DNA from: CAYLZN01 sp964387935
GTDB lineage: Bacteria > Acidobacteriota > Vicinamibacteria > Vicinamibacterales > JAFNAJ01
NCBI GenBank assembly: GCA_964387935.1
Contig: CAYLZN010000076.1
Coordinates: 1 to 19,648, forward strand
DNA: 19,648 nucleotides
Reading direction: 5' to 3'
The number at the start of each line of letters is the position of its first letter. Positions within the stretch are counted from its first letter, which is position 1. Below, piece after piece: positions 8,583 through 16,567 of the stretch. The notes under the pieces are model-generated. The model was not told the origin of the DNA. It ran no database searches and saw only the letters and a program-made list of their open reading frames with translations. A program made the position numbers and the translations under genes.

Positions 8583-10649
8583 CTACGGCCAGGGATCGAT
8601 GATCATGACGTCGCTGTCGCTGATGGCGGACTGGCTCCACAGGACCGAATGGCCATCGGGGCTGGCGCTCATCACGCGCTGGACCGCAGCGGCAATCGTC
8701 GGGAGATCTCCCACGTCCCGGAGCGCGCGCGTCTTGAAATCGAAGAGCACGAGCTTCTGAACGTTGCGACGGTCCTCGACGGCGCGCTCGAGAAAGAGGA
8801 CGCCGTCGCTGGTGACGTCCCAGTAGGTCTCCCAGACGTGGTATCCACCGATCAGCAGTTCCTCGGTCCCTCCAGCGGTCGGTTTCGCCCACAGTCCGGG
8901 ATCGCCGTCGCGCTTGACGAAGTAGAGCGTCCTGCCATCCTTGGATTCGACTCCTTCCGAGCCCTCCGCCGAGGTCACCGGGGTCGGAACCCGACTCCGG
9001 TCGGGTGGCATTCGCCAGAGGCGTGGTATGCCCGTCCTGGTTGAGCGGAAGTAGATCCAGCGCCCGTCACGCGACCAGCTCGCGTTACTCTCTTCCGAGA
9101 GGTCCGACGTGAGACGGGTCATCGCGGAGCCGTCCCTGCGCACGAAGTAGACATCGAGGTTGCCGTCGACATTCGACGTGAACGTGATCCACTGACCATC
9201 CGGCGACCAGCGAGGCGTCAGGACCGTCGTGCTCTGTCGGAAGGTCAACTGTCGCAGCTCGGTCCCGTCGAGCCGGGCGGACCAGACCTCGGGCCAGCCC
9301 GATCGCGTCGAGACGAAGGCCAGGTGCTGGCCATCTGGAGCGAACGCGGGATGATAGTCCGACGAGGAAGAAACGAAGACCGTAGAGGGGCGGTTGCGGT
9401 GATCGCCACCGAAGGTCCAGTGCCAGACGTGCGTTCTTGCCATGCTCACCGAATAGGCGAGCTTGCCTCGACCGGTCGCCGTGTCCCTGGCGACCGTCGG
9501 TCGCGCCAGCCCACCCTCGGTGCCCGTCACGAAGTGCGGCTGGTCGCCCGCCGTTGGGTCGGCCGAGACCCGCCACAAGCTCATTCTGCCCACCTGTCCG
9601 GACGCAAAGACGATCGACTGTCCGTCGGGCGTCCAGTCGAGCCCGTCTATTGGCGCAGACAAGGCGGTCAATCGCCGCATGCCTGCCTCGCCGTCTCGAA
9701 CCGTCGTCACGTGGATGTCGCCATCAGCCCTGGTGTTGAATCGGGCGACCGCCAGGCGCGTGCCGTCCGGCGACACCGCACACTGCCAGTCGCCGAAGGT
9801 CGAAGACTGGGGATTCGTGAGCCGCTGCCGGATCTGGCCCGTATCGGTCTCCACGACGAAGACCGAGTAGGCCTCGCCTTGGCCCGGGTGGTTGACGACC
9901 GCCAGCGAGCGGCTGTCGGGGAACCAGGAGACCGAGGCGCTGCTGATCTCCAGGAGCGCTCTCGAGCGACCGCCCTTCGAGGCGACGACGTGAAGGTCCC
10001 AGATGGCGGGCCGCACCTCGCGCAGGAACGCGATCCACCTGCCGTCCGGTGACCACTGCGGGTAGGAGTCGACCCGGTCGGCAGGCGGAGGGCCGTCCAG
10101 CGGGAGCGCCCATGCCTGCCCGCCAGACGTGGCCTTGATGTAGATGTGAGCCCCGCCATTGGGTTGGTACCAGTTGTAGGCAACGAACTGCCCGTCAGGC
10201 GACAGCGTCGGGTTGCCCTCGAGGGTAGGCTCGCTGGCAAGGGACCGAGGAATACCCGCAGCGTCCCCGTCGCCTGGTTGCCCCGTGGCAGTCTCCCACG
10301 TGCCCCACGCCAGTGCCAGCGTCCCGATTGCCAGCGTCACCCCGCCCAAGACCAGAAGCCGAGGTGCGCGGGCTGTTCGCCGACGGGACTCGTCGATGGT
10401 GGGTGAGTGCACCGGCTCGCCTGCATCGGTCCACCTTCGACTTTGCCTCCAGCGCTGCAGTTCGGACCGATGGGCGAACACGCTTCCACGCACGGCATGC
10501 GCGTGACGGTGAACGGGAAGCTGCTCGTGGAGTTCCCACCGCTGGACTGTCCTCACGCCACGGTTCAGGAAGACGGCAATCTCCTTCCACGATTCCAGTC
10601 GGTCTTCTTCTTGCGCCGGTCCTTCGGTCTCATCGCCATCGGCAGACAC
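8583..10649 (-). CDS. HTH-TM-PD40 beta-propeller membrane regulator (copy 1)
   Basis: 688 residues with the layout of a membrane-tethered one-component regulator. Residues about 17-70 are a helix-turn-helix domain ('RLESWKEIAVFLNRGVRTVQ', 'RWELHEQLPVHRHAH', then 'GSVFAHRSELQRW'). Residues about 97-117 are one membrane helix (LLVLGGVTLAIGTLALAWGTW). Residues about 130-688 are a TolB/PD40-type propeller with many 'W/L-SPDG-x-x-[IVL]-x-[FY]' blades: LSPDGQFVAYNW, WSPDGRWIAFLR, VSPDGTRLAVAR, FAPDGQHLAFVS, WSPDGQWITFTS and WSRDGRWIYFRS. The propeller should lie outside the cytoplasm. The start is GTG 10649; no ATG precedes the HTH in this frame and the ribosome site is weak. It is convergent with the TonB receptor operon and divergent from the small gene at 10732. 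Control of the receptors is suggested by position only. Confidence 0.87.
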   Translation of the reverse strand: MSADGDETEGPAQEEDRLESWKEIAVFLNRGVRTVQRWELHEQLPVHRHAHAVRGSVFAHRSELQRWRQSRRWTDAGEPVHSPTIDESRRRTARAPRLLVLGGVTLAIGTLALAWGTWETATGQPGDGDAAGIPRSLASEPTLEGNPTLSPDGQFVAYNWYQPNGGAHIYIKATSGGQAWALPLDGPPPADRVDSYPQWSPDGRWIAFLREVRPAIWDLHVVASKGGRSRALLEISSASVSWFPDSRSLAVVNHPGQGEAYSVFVVETDTGQIRQRLTNPQSSTFGDWQCAVSPDGTRLAVARFNTRADGDIHVTTVRDGEAGMRRLTALSAPIDGLDWTPDGQSIVFASGQVGRMSLWRVSADPTAGDQPHFVTGTEGGLARPTVARDTATGRGKLAYSVSMARTHVWHWTFGGDHRNRPSTVFVSSSSDYHPAFAPDGQHLAFVSTRSGWPEVWSARLDGTELRQLTFRQSTTVLTPRWSPDGQWITFTSNVDGNLDVYFVRRDGSAMTRLTSDLSEESNASWSRDGRWIYFRSTRTGIPRLWRMPPDRSRVPTPVTSAEGSEGVESKDGRTLYFVKRDGDPGLWAKPTAGGTEELLIGGYHVWETYWDVTSDGVLFLERAVEDRRNVQKLVLFDFKTRALRDVGDLPTIAAAVQRVMSASPDGHSVLWSQSAISDSDVMIIDPWP

Positions 10650-10731
10650 GCGATCAGGCTCGCAGAAAATCCAGGCCGTCGCAAGGAAGTATCGAGCGAC
10701 AGGTTTCCGTTGCTTCGCTCACCCCTCAGAC

Positions 10732-11292
10732 ATGGGTGTGACAGGCATGCCAAGGCCACTGAGCAGACTGGCTCTCCCCGCGGCGCTCGCTCCCCTCGTC
10801 CTGGCTGGGACCTTCTGCGGGGCTGGGAACAGCCAGACACCGGACCCTCCGGCGCCCGCGGTGATCAAGAGCCCGACGGTGAAAGTGGACGTCGAGCGGG
10901 GCCTCTACAAGGCCACCGGCCAGGTGTCCACGCCGTCCTGGAACGTCTCGGTAGCCGTTCACGAGGAGAGCGGAATCCAATGGCTCCTCGGTGAGGCGCT
11001 CCTGCTCGTCGAGACGGCCTCGGCTGCCTCACCGATCCCTCACGTGACCCTCGACGATGTGGCCTTCCACGTGGAGCGGAGACGCGACGACCGCGCCATG
11101 GGGCTGGCGGCGTCGCTCGAGGCCAAGCGGCGCGCGAAAGTTCTGGACTACCTCGGGCTGTTCGAAGTGGCTGACGCCGTGCCAGTGATTCGGGAAGCGG
11201 CCGGCGCTGCTGACGCGAGCGTCCGCAAGGCGGCGTGTGAGGCGCTGGGGCGGCTCGAGCAGTCGAAGCCAGGCTCGTGCGCCGCTCGATGA
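10732..11292 (+). CDS. Small exported protein with a HEAT-like C-terminus
   Basis: 186 residues. The N-terminus is a basic start plus hydrophobic run (RLALPAALAPLVLAGTFCG), consistent with a Sec signal. The cysteine is not in a proper lipobox. A middle part of mixed strands follows ('TVKVDVERGLYKATGQVSTP', 'GIQWLLGEALLLVE'). Residues about 118-180 are amphipathic helices ('AKRRAKVLDYLGLFEVADAV', 'ADASVRKAACEALGRLE') that look like one or two HEAT repeats, a protein-interaction fold. ATG 10747 is an alternative start; neither start has a good ribosome site. It is divergent from the first regulator by 82 bp and followed after 79 bp by the second. No known function is recognised. It might be a periplasmic partner of the propeller proteins. 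Confidence 0.6.
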   Translation: MGVTGMPRPLSRLALPAALAPLVLAGTFCGAGNSQTPDPPAPAVIKSPTVKVDVERGLYKATGQVSTPSWNVSVAVHEESGIQWLLGEALLLVETASAASPIPHVTLDDVAFHVERRRDDRAMGLAASLEAKRRAKVLDYLGLFEVADAVPVIREAAGAADASVRKAACEALGRLEQSKPGSCAAR

Positions 11293-11334
11293 CGAGGATC
11301 CCCGAAACTCCGCGACCGAGGTGAGCGAGCTTGG

Positions 11335-11343
11335 TGCCATAAT
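11335..11343 (+). promoter_or_regulatory. Candidate extended -10 element before the second regulator
   Basis: TGCCATAAT matches the extended -10 form TGnTATAAT at all but one defined base. It ends 28 nt before ATG 11372, in a short GC-rich gap. No good -35 box is seen, which is acceptable for extended -10 promoters. This is a single short motif, so the call is weak. Confidence 0.3.
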
Positions 11344-11371
11344 CGAGCGTCCCCACAGTCGGTTCAGCCGG

Positions 11372-13453
11372 ATGACGAACGGTCTGCAGCAGCGGGCGGG
11401 TGAAGAAGGTCGAGCAGCCAGGCTCGACTCGTGGCAGGGGATCGCCACGCACATGCGGCGCAGCGTCAGCACCGTTCAACGGTGGGCCAGGTCCGAGGAT
11501 CTCCCCGTCCATCGAGATCCTCGCGATCACGGTAACGTCTTCGCCTATCGAGACGAGCTGGATCATTGGTGGGCTTCACGACTGCAGCAGCTTCCGCACG
11601 AGGAGCCGGCGACCGATGCAGTCTGCGCACCGGGGCTCGAGTCGCGCGCCGGGACCTCGGAGCGGGTGGCGCAGGGCCAGGGGCGCCCTCGCTTCGTCTC
11701 GCGGACCCTGTGGGCCGTGGCCGGTGGCCTCCTCGTCGCCGTCTCCGCATTGAGCGTCGCGGTCATGAGTCCACGACGTCCTTCCGGAACCCATGCTCCC
11801 CCGGGGTCGCCGGTCGTGCGGCAGATGACGGCAACCCCTGAGATGGAGTGGCGCGCCGATGTGGCTCCGGGCGGCACCGAGATCGCCTATGCCGCCTGGT
11901 CCCAGGTCGGGACCGAGATCTGGATCAAGCCCGTCGACGATCGACCGGCGCGGCGCCTCCTGGTGCTGCAACCTGGGAATGTCGGCGGGCAGGGCTACCC
12001 GACGTGGTCTCCCGACGGCCAGTGGATCGCCTACCTTCAGGAAGTGGACCGAGAGACCCGGCAGGTGCGGCTGATTCCGGCGGCGGGCGGGCCCTCCCGC
12101 GCCGTCACGTTGATCAAAGGCGTCTCCCTCGCATGGACGCGCGACGGAGAGGCGCTGGTCGTGGCGGATCGCCCCGCGCAGGGGGATCCCTTTTCACTGT
12201 TCCTGGTCGCTCGGGATGGCACGCGTGTGCGAAGACTGACGATGCCGCCTCAGGACGCGATCGGAGACCTGTGGGTGAGCGCTTCGCCCGACGGTCGTTC
12301 GCTGGCGTTCGCCCGCTACACCACGTGGGCGGAGGCGGACGTCTACGTGGTCGGTGTCGACGGCGCTGAGGCTCGCCGCGTCACATTCGATGAGCACCCG
12401 ATCGAGGGGCTGGCATGGATGCCCGAGGGTCGCAGCGTCGTCGTCTCGTGGGCGCGCGAGGGGATGTCGAGGCTGTGGGAGGTACCGGTGGATGGAGCGC
12501 CGGACCAGGCGCCGAGCCTTCTGGCGGCTCCCGACCGCGGGGCCAAGCTGCCCTCCGCTGTCCAAGGCCCGAAGGGAGCGGTACGGATCGCGTACGTGCG
12601 GTCGATCAACGACGCCAACATCTGGCGGCTCGACGTCGGCGGAGCGTCGTCCACCCGGCGGACGGTCGCGCCTTCGACCTACTACGAGGACTATCCCGCT
12701 GTCTCTCCCGATGGCCGGCGCCTCGCGTTCGCGTCGAACCGTACCGGCGCCACCGAGGTGTGGATCGCTGAACTCGACGGGTCGAATCCGACGCAAATCA
12801 CGTTTCGAAACGGCCCGCTCTGCATGGCCCCGCAGTGGTCACCCGACGGCCGTCGCCTGGCCTTCGGGTCGATCACGGGTACCAACCGCGACATCTTCGT
12901 TGTCGGGCTCGACGGCGCCGCTCCGCTTCGTCTGACGAGCGAACCCTCCGAGGAGGTCAATCCGTCCTGGTCACGCGACGGCCGCTGGATCTACTTCTCG
13001 TCGAACCGTTCCGGCGTGGACCAGATCTGGCGGCTGCCCAGCGCCGGCGGCCGCCCCTCGCGCGTGACCGGAGGCGCAGCCACCGAAGCCCACGAGTCCC
13101 CCGACGGCACCAGACTCCTCTTCGTCAGGGGACGGGACACCGATGGCCTCTGGAGCGTTCCCACCGGGGGAGGCCAGGAGCGGCTCGAGATCGAAGGCGT
13201 GCGGGAAGGCCTCTGGGCTGTTTCGCGCCAGGGCGTCCTGTTCGCCACGCGCCCCGGACAGGAGCTCGGCGTACACTACGTGGTCAGGCTCTGGGACCCG
13301 GCCACTCATCGTGTTCGCGACGTTGCCGACCTGGCCACACCGCATCTGTATCCGGGGTTTGCGGCGACGCCGGACGGCCGCACCGTGTTCTGGACGCGCA
13401 ACGACGGGCGCGGTACCGACGTCTTCGTCATGGATCTGGAACGCTCCAGGTGA
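11372..13453 (+). CDS. HTH-TM-PD40 beta-propeller membrane regulator (copy 2)
   Basis: 693 residues from ATG 11372. The frame is open further upstream to GTG 11237, but that would overlap the preceding gene by 56 bp and add residues unlike the family, so 11372 is chosen. The HTH is at about 17-70 ('ARLDSWQGIATHMRRSVSTV', 'QRWARSEDLPVHRD', 'GNVFAYRDELDHWW'). A membrane helix is at about 112-132 (TLWAVAGGLLVAVSALSVAVM). The propeller from about 145 to the end has blades such as WSPDGQWIAYLQ, ASPDGRSLAFAR, VSPDGRRLAFAS, WSPDGRRLAFGS and WSRDGRWIYFSS. It is the only copy on the plus strand. Its stop is 11 bp from the stop of the convergent repeat-protein gene. It is an intact member of the same family as the genes at 8583 and 16568; the signal and targets are unknown. 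Confidence 0.87.
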   Translation: MTNGLQQRAGEEGRAARLDSWQGIATHMRRSVSTVQRWARSEDLPVHRDPRDHGNVFAYRDELDHWWASRLQQLPHEEPATDAVCAPGLESRAGTSERVAQGQGRPRFVSRTLWAVAGGLLVAVSALSVAVMSPRRPSGTHAPPGSPVVRQMTATPEMEWRADVAPGGTEIAYAAWSQVGTEIWIKPVDDRPARRLLVLQPGNVGGQGYPTWSPDGQWIAYLQEVDRETRQVRLIPAAGGPSRAVTLIKGVSLAWTRDGEALVVADRPAQGDPFSLFLVARDGTRVRRLTMPPQDAIGDLWVSASPDGRSLAFARYTTWAEADVYVVGVDGAEARRVTFDEHPIEGLAWMPEGRSVVVSWAREGMSRLWEVPVDGAPDQAPSLLAAPDRGAKLPSAVQGPKGAVRIAYVRSINDANIWRLDVGGASSTRRTVAPSTYYEDYPAVSPDGRRLAFASNRTGATEVWIAELDGSNPTQITFRNGPLCMAPQWSPDGRRLAFGSITGTNRDIFVVGLDGAAPLRLTSEPSEEVNPSWSRDGRWIYFSSNRSGVDQIWRLPSAGGRPSRVTGGAATEAHESPDGTRLLFVRGRDTDGLWSVPTGGGQERLEIEGVREGLWAVSRQGVLFATRPGQELGVHYVVRLWDPATHRVRDVADLATPHLYPGFAATPDGRTVFWTRNDGRGTDVFVMDLERSR

Positions 13454-13464
13454 TTGATCGTCGG

Positions 13465-14828
13465 CTAGCGAATCTTCGTCGCGAGCGCATCGGTACCGGC
13501 GGCCCAGAACGCCGTACCGGGACCGTTCGAGTACATGGCCCGTTCGACGACGATCTCTGCGGGACCAGTCTGGCCGGCTACGGGCAGGCTCTCCACGATG
13601 ACTCCGAACGTCCTGCCCGAGGCGGTATCGCCAAAGCCGCCAGCCGCGATTGGGGCGCCGATTGCCACGTTGGTGCGACTGCTTGGCGGCAGGATCACTG
13701 TCTTCTGCGCCGTGGTCCCATCGTCGAAACGCAACGTCACGAGTGCCGTGCCCGCGTAGTCTGAGGTGTTGGCGATCAGGACGTAGGTCTCCTGTCCGCG
13801 CGGTCCGCCCTGCTCTCCATCGGCGAGGGCCCACAGGGTCCCCGCGGTCGTCGCCCCGGCGGCGTTGTGAGCTTCGGCCCACGACGCGGCCGTCGGGCCC
13901 GGCCACCACATGGCGCGCTCGGCAACCACCGGGAGGTCCGACGTGATGGTCGTCGACACGGCAGCGTCCGACAGACTGCGAGGGCAGCCCGGAATGAGCG
14001 TCGCGTCGACCCAGATGTTGTAGCGACTCTTCGGCCCGACGGTCGCACCAGTGCTGCACGTGGTGCCGTCGTCGAACAGGAACGTCGCGACCACGTGACA
14101 GTCCGCCTGGTTCGGATTGCCGATCAGAACGAACAGATCGAAGAAGTCGCCGGTCGCACCTTCTGCGAAGAACCACTTCGTCGCCGGTTCTCGGATGCCT
14201 GCACTTTCGTGACCCGCGCCGTAGAAGTACCCGCCGCTCGTCAGGTACATGGCGCGCTCGACGATGATGGGCTTGTCCGGTGGTGATTCGATGACGGCAG
14301 ACACCTCCACGTCCTCCAGGCCAGGCTCGAGGTGAACGACGACGTTGGCGCGGGTGTGGGCCCCAACCTGATAGCTCTTGATCACCGGGGCCGCCGGCGG
14401 TGGCAGCAAGTAGGTCACCTGAAAAGTCACGGGGTCCGGATTCGGATTCTGGACGAGATAGTACAGCTCGAAATTCCCGATCTGGTCGCCGCCGCAGGGA
14501 CACTGGCCTCCGCGTGGCTGCCGTACCCAGCCCGATCCCACGTCATTGTCCGATCGGCGACGACCGGCACGTCCGATGCCACGACGGTCGAAAACTCCGC
14601 TGACGCCAGCGCCGCGAGCGTCGAATCCGCGGCTGCCAGGGTACTCACGTCCACGGAGTCACGCGCTCCCGCAGCGACGGTCCTGGAGTGGGTGAGCACC
14701 GTGGCCGTGTCCTTCAACTGGAACTGCAGCGACACGCTGGCCGCGTTGGACGCATCGGTGTTCAGCAAGGCGAATCGCGTCTCGAAGAACCGGTTGATCG
14801 TGGCGCCCTCGGCGAAGTAGTGCGTGTA
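13465..14828 (-). repeat. Four tandem 'W/Y-F-AEGAT' modules in the repeat protein
   Basis: Protein-level repeats of about 112-127 residues. Each opens with an aromatic-AEGAT motif, continues with 'F-x-L-x-N-P/T', and closes with 'DVPVVADRTM' or 'IIVERAMY' plus a short Gly/His-rich tail. Module 1: 14487-14828 (HYFAEGATINRFFETRFALL). Module 2: 14182-14486, opening motif missing (NFELYYLVQNPNPDPVTF). Module 3: 13846-14181 (TKWFFAEGATGDFFDLFVLI). Module 4: 13465-13845 (GTLWALADGEQGG, then ETYVLIANTSDYAG). Similar modules occur C-terminally in secreted proteins of several phyla; I do not assign a database family. Confidence 0.7.
14482..14496 (-). other. Frameshift/deletion junction between AEGAT modules 1 and 2
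   Basis: In the first frame the protein reads ...GYGSHAEASVPAAAT, then becomes nonsense and stops at 14427. In the second frame the family sequence resumes at DQIGNFELYYLVQNPN. The junction is GGCGGCGACC-rich. The opening motif seen in modules 1 and 3 is absent, and module 2 is about 102 residues against 112-114 for those two. Confidence 0.7.
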
Positions 14829-15092
14829 GCCGAGGCCCTGCTGGGTGATGACGACTGTCGAGTCGCCAACGGTGACCGAGCCGCTGCGCGTGCCGAAGGC
14901 ATCGGCGGCGTCAATGACGATGCTCACGCTGCCGTCACCGGTACCGGCCGTTCCGCTCGCAATCTCGATCCAGGGAGCCTGGCTCGTCGCCGACCACGCA
15001 CAGGTGCCCTCGGTGGACACGACGATCGTTCCCGTGGTGCCGGCGGGAGGGGCGACGGCAGGAGTGGACGAGACGGTGTAGGCACAAGGGCC

Positions 15093-16010
15093 CTGGGTTG
15101 CCACTGCCTGCGTCACGGTCATGGTTCTCGACAGACCGTGGCCATCGTTTGCGGTGACCGACAGCGTGCAACTCTGCTGGTTGCCGGTCGTGTTCTCCGG
15201 GGCCGTCCACATCGGGATCCGGCTGGTGGCGTCGCTGAACGAACCCGCGGACGGGAGGTTGGGGCACGAAGCGACCCAGATGTAGGTCAACCCGTGCCCG
15301 ATCGAGTCGGTCGCCGACACCGTCAGTGCCGTCGAGCCGGCCGACCCGACAGGGTTCACAGTGGATATAGGCCCCAGGGGCACGCTCAGCAGATGCGGCG
15401 CCGATTCGACGGCGTGCGCATAGGTGCTCGACTGCGACAGTCCGTGGCCATCACTCACGGTGACCCCAACCGTGCAAGACTTCGAACTCCCGGTCGTGTT
15501 GAACGGGGTTGTCCACTGGGGCGACGCAGTATGTCCGTCGCTGAACGACCCGTTGGATGGCAGGCCTGGACACAATGCCGTCCACAGGTACGTGAGGGCG
15601 TGACCGAGCGTGTCGGTGGCCGCGACACTCTCCGTGATCGGTGTCCCAGGCTTCGCGGGGTTCGGCGCGCCTTCGGGTCCGTGCGTGATGGTCAATGTGT
15701 GAGGAATCGAGTCCACGAGCTGTGTGTACGACTTCGATTGCGACAGACCGTGGTTGTCGTTCACCGTGACGCTCAGGTCACAGGCCTGTGTGCTACCAGT
15801 CGGGTTGTCGGGTGCCGTCCACGTCGGTGACACACTGCCAGCGTTGGAGAACGTCCCGTTCGAGGACAGCGTTGGGCACGCCGCGCTCCAGCCGTAGGAC
15901 AGATCGTGTCCCAGCGAGTCGTTCGCGCCGACGCTGACGTCCACCTGACCTCCCTGCGGCACGGGATTCGGGGAACCACTCGGGCCCGTCGCAATCGTCA
16001 GGGTGTGCGG
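15093..16010 (-). repeat. Three tandem 102-residue cysteine-paired repeats
   Basis: Units at 15705-16010, 15399-15704 and 15093-15398, each exactly 102 codons with no gap. Each begins P-H-x-L-[TS]. Each contains 'D-[ST]-[LI]-G-H-x-L-[ST]-Y', a first Cys (SAACPTLSSNGTFS, TALCPGLPSNGSFS, VASCPNLPSAGSFS), 'W-T-[AT]-P', a second Cys ('ACDLSVTVNDNHGLSQS', 'SCTVGVTVSDGHGLSQS', 'SCTLSVTANDGHGLSRT') and a closing linker. The fold is likely Ig/PKD-like with one disulfide per unit. The equal lengths indicate internal duplication. Confidence 0.85.
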
Positions 16011-16459
16011 CGGCGGTGGAGGCGGGGCGCCCGGCGCCGTGGCGGTCCAACTCGTTTCAACGGTACCCACGCAGGGACAGCCGAAGCCGGAGCTGAAGAT
16101 CAACTTCAAAGTTCCAGTGGCCGACGTCGCCGACTGAAAGGTGCCCGAGAGTTCCTGGGACAGGCAGTACCCCGGGCTGTTGTACGCGAACTGTTGACCT
16201 GAAATGGGAACGGGCGTGGTGATCGTCGTTGTCACGGTGACGCAGCCAGAGAGGGTTCCCTTGTAGTAGATCCTGCTGATTCCGGATCCGCTGACCGTGA
16301 TCTCGAAGGGATGTCCCTGGCCCGTGGTCCCCGTCCAGTCGCCGCCGACCTGCGCCTCAGCAAGGCCAATCGGAGCACACATGGCGACCCAGACAAGCCA
16401 CCATGTGAGCGATCTTCCTGCCGTGCATCGTCGCGAAGAATGTCCGGTTGACATTCGTT

Positions 16460-16464
16460 CCCTC
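16460..16464 (-). promoter_or_regulatory. Ribosome binding site that fixes the start of the repeat protein
   Basis: GAGGG 5 nt before ATG 16454 on the minus strand. It selects this ATG over the in-frame start at 16478 and gives a normal signal peptide. Confidence 0.6.
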
Positions 16465-16567
16465 GCTCTTCGCCCCACAGCTCGCGCACAGGCGTGAAGC
16501 AGCCCGCGTTCTCGTAGGCAGAGTGACTGCAGGGGAGGAAACCTGTCTCACCGGGTGCCGCGACCGA

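Larger units (their letters stand above)
13465..16454 (-). pseudogene. Exported multidomain repeat protein (Cys-paired repeats, BACON, AEGAT modules), broken by one frameshift
   Basis: One gene in two frames. The first frame runs from ATG 16454 to a stop at 14427. The second is recognisable from about 14486 to the stop at 13465. ATG 16454 has GAGGG at 16460-16464 with a 5-nt spacer and starts a signal peptide ending near GLAEAQ. The order after it is: a beta-rich domain of about 110 residues with several cysteines; a proline linker (PPPPPP); three 102-residue repeats (15093-16010); a BACON domain (14835-15092; 'EGTCAWSATSQAPWIEIASG', RSGSVTVGDSTVVITQQG); and four 'AEGAT' modules (13465-14828). 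The break falls at the junction of modules 1 and 2. The protein is probably cell-surface and adhesive or glycan-binding; BACON is a carbohydrate/adhesion-associated fold. It lies 113 bp after the third regulator on the same strand. Confidence 0.8.

Noticed and set aside
11237..11371. Longer start for the second regulator
   Set aside because: It would overlap the preceding gene by 56 bp and add residues not found in the other two copies. ATG 11372 matches their N-terminal length.
13454..13464. Terminator between the convergent regulator and repeat-protein genes
   Set aside because: The 11-bp gap has no stem-loop with a T-tract. The same holds for 8559-8582.
12971..14503. Minus-strand 510-codon open frame across the second regulator and the repeat protein
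   Set aside because: It crosses the boundary of two convergent genes and has no recognisable motif. Both overlapped genes have strong family signatures in other frames.
14688..15830. Plus-strand 380-codon open frame opposite the repeat protein
   Set aside because: Arg/Gly-rich shadow of the three repeats; its own apparent periodicity comes from those repeats.
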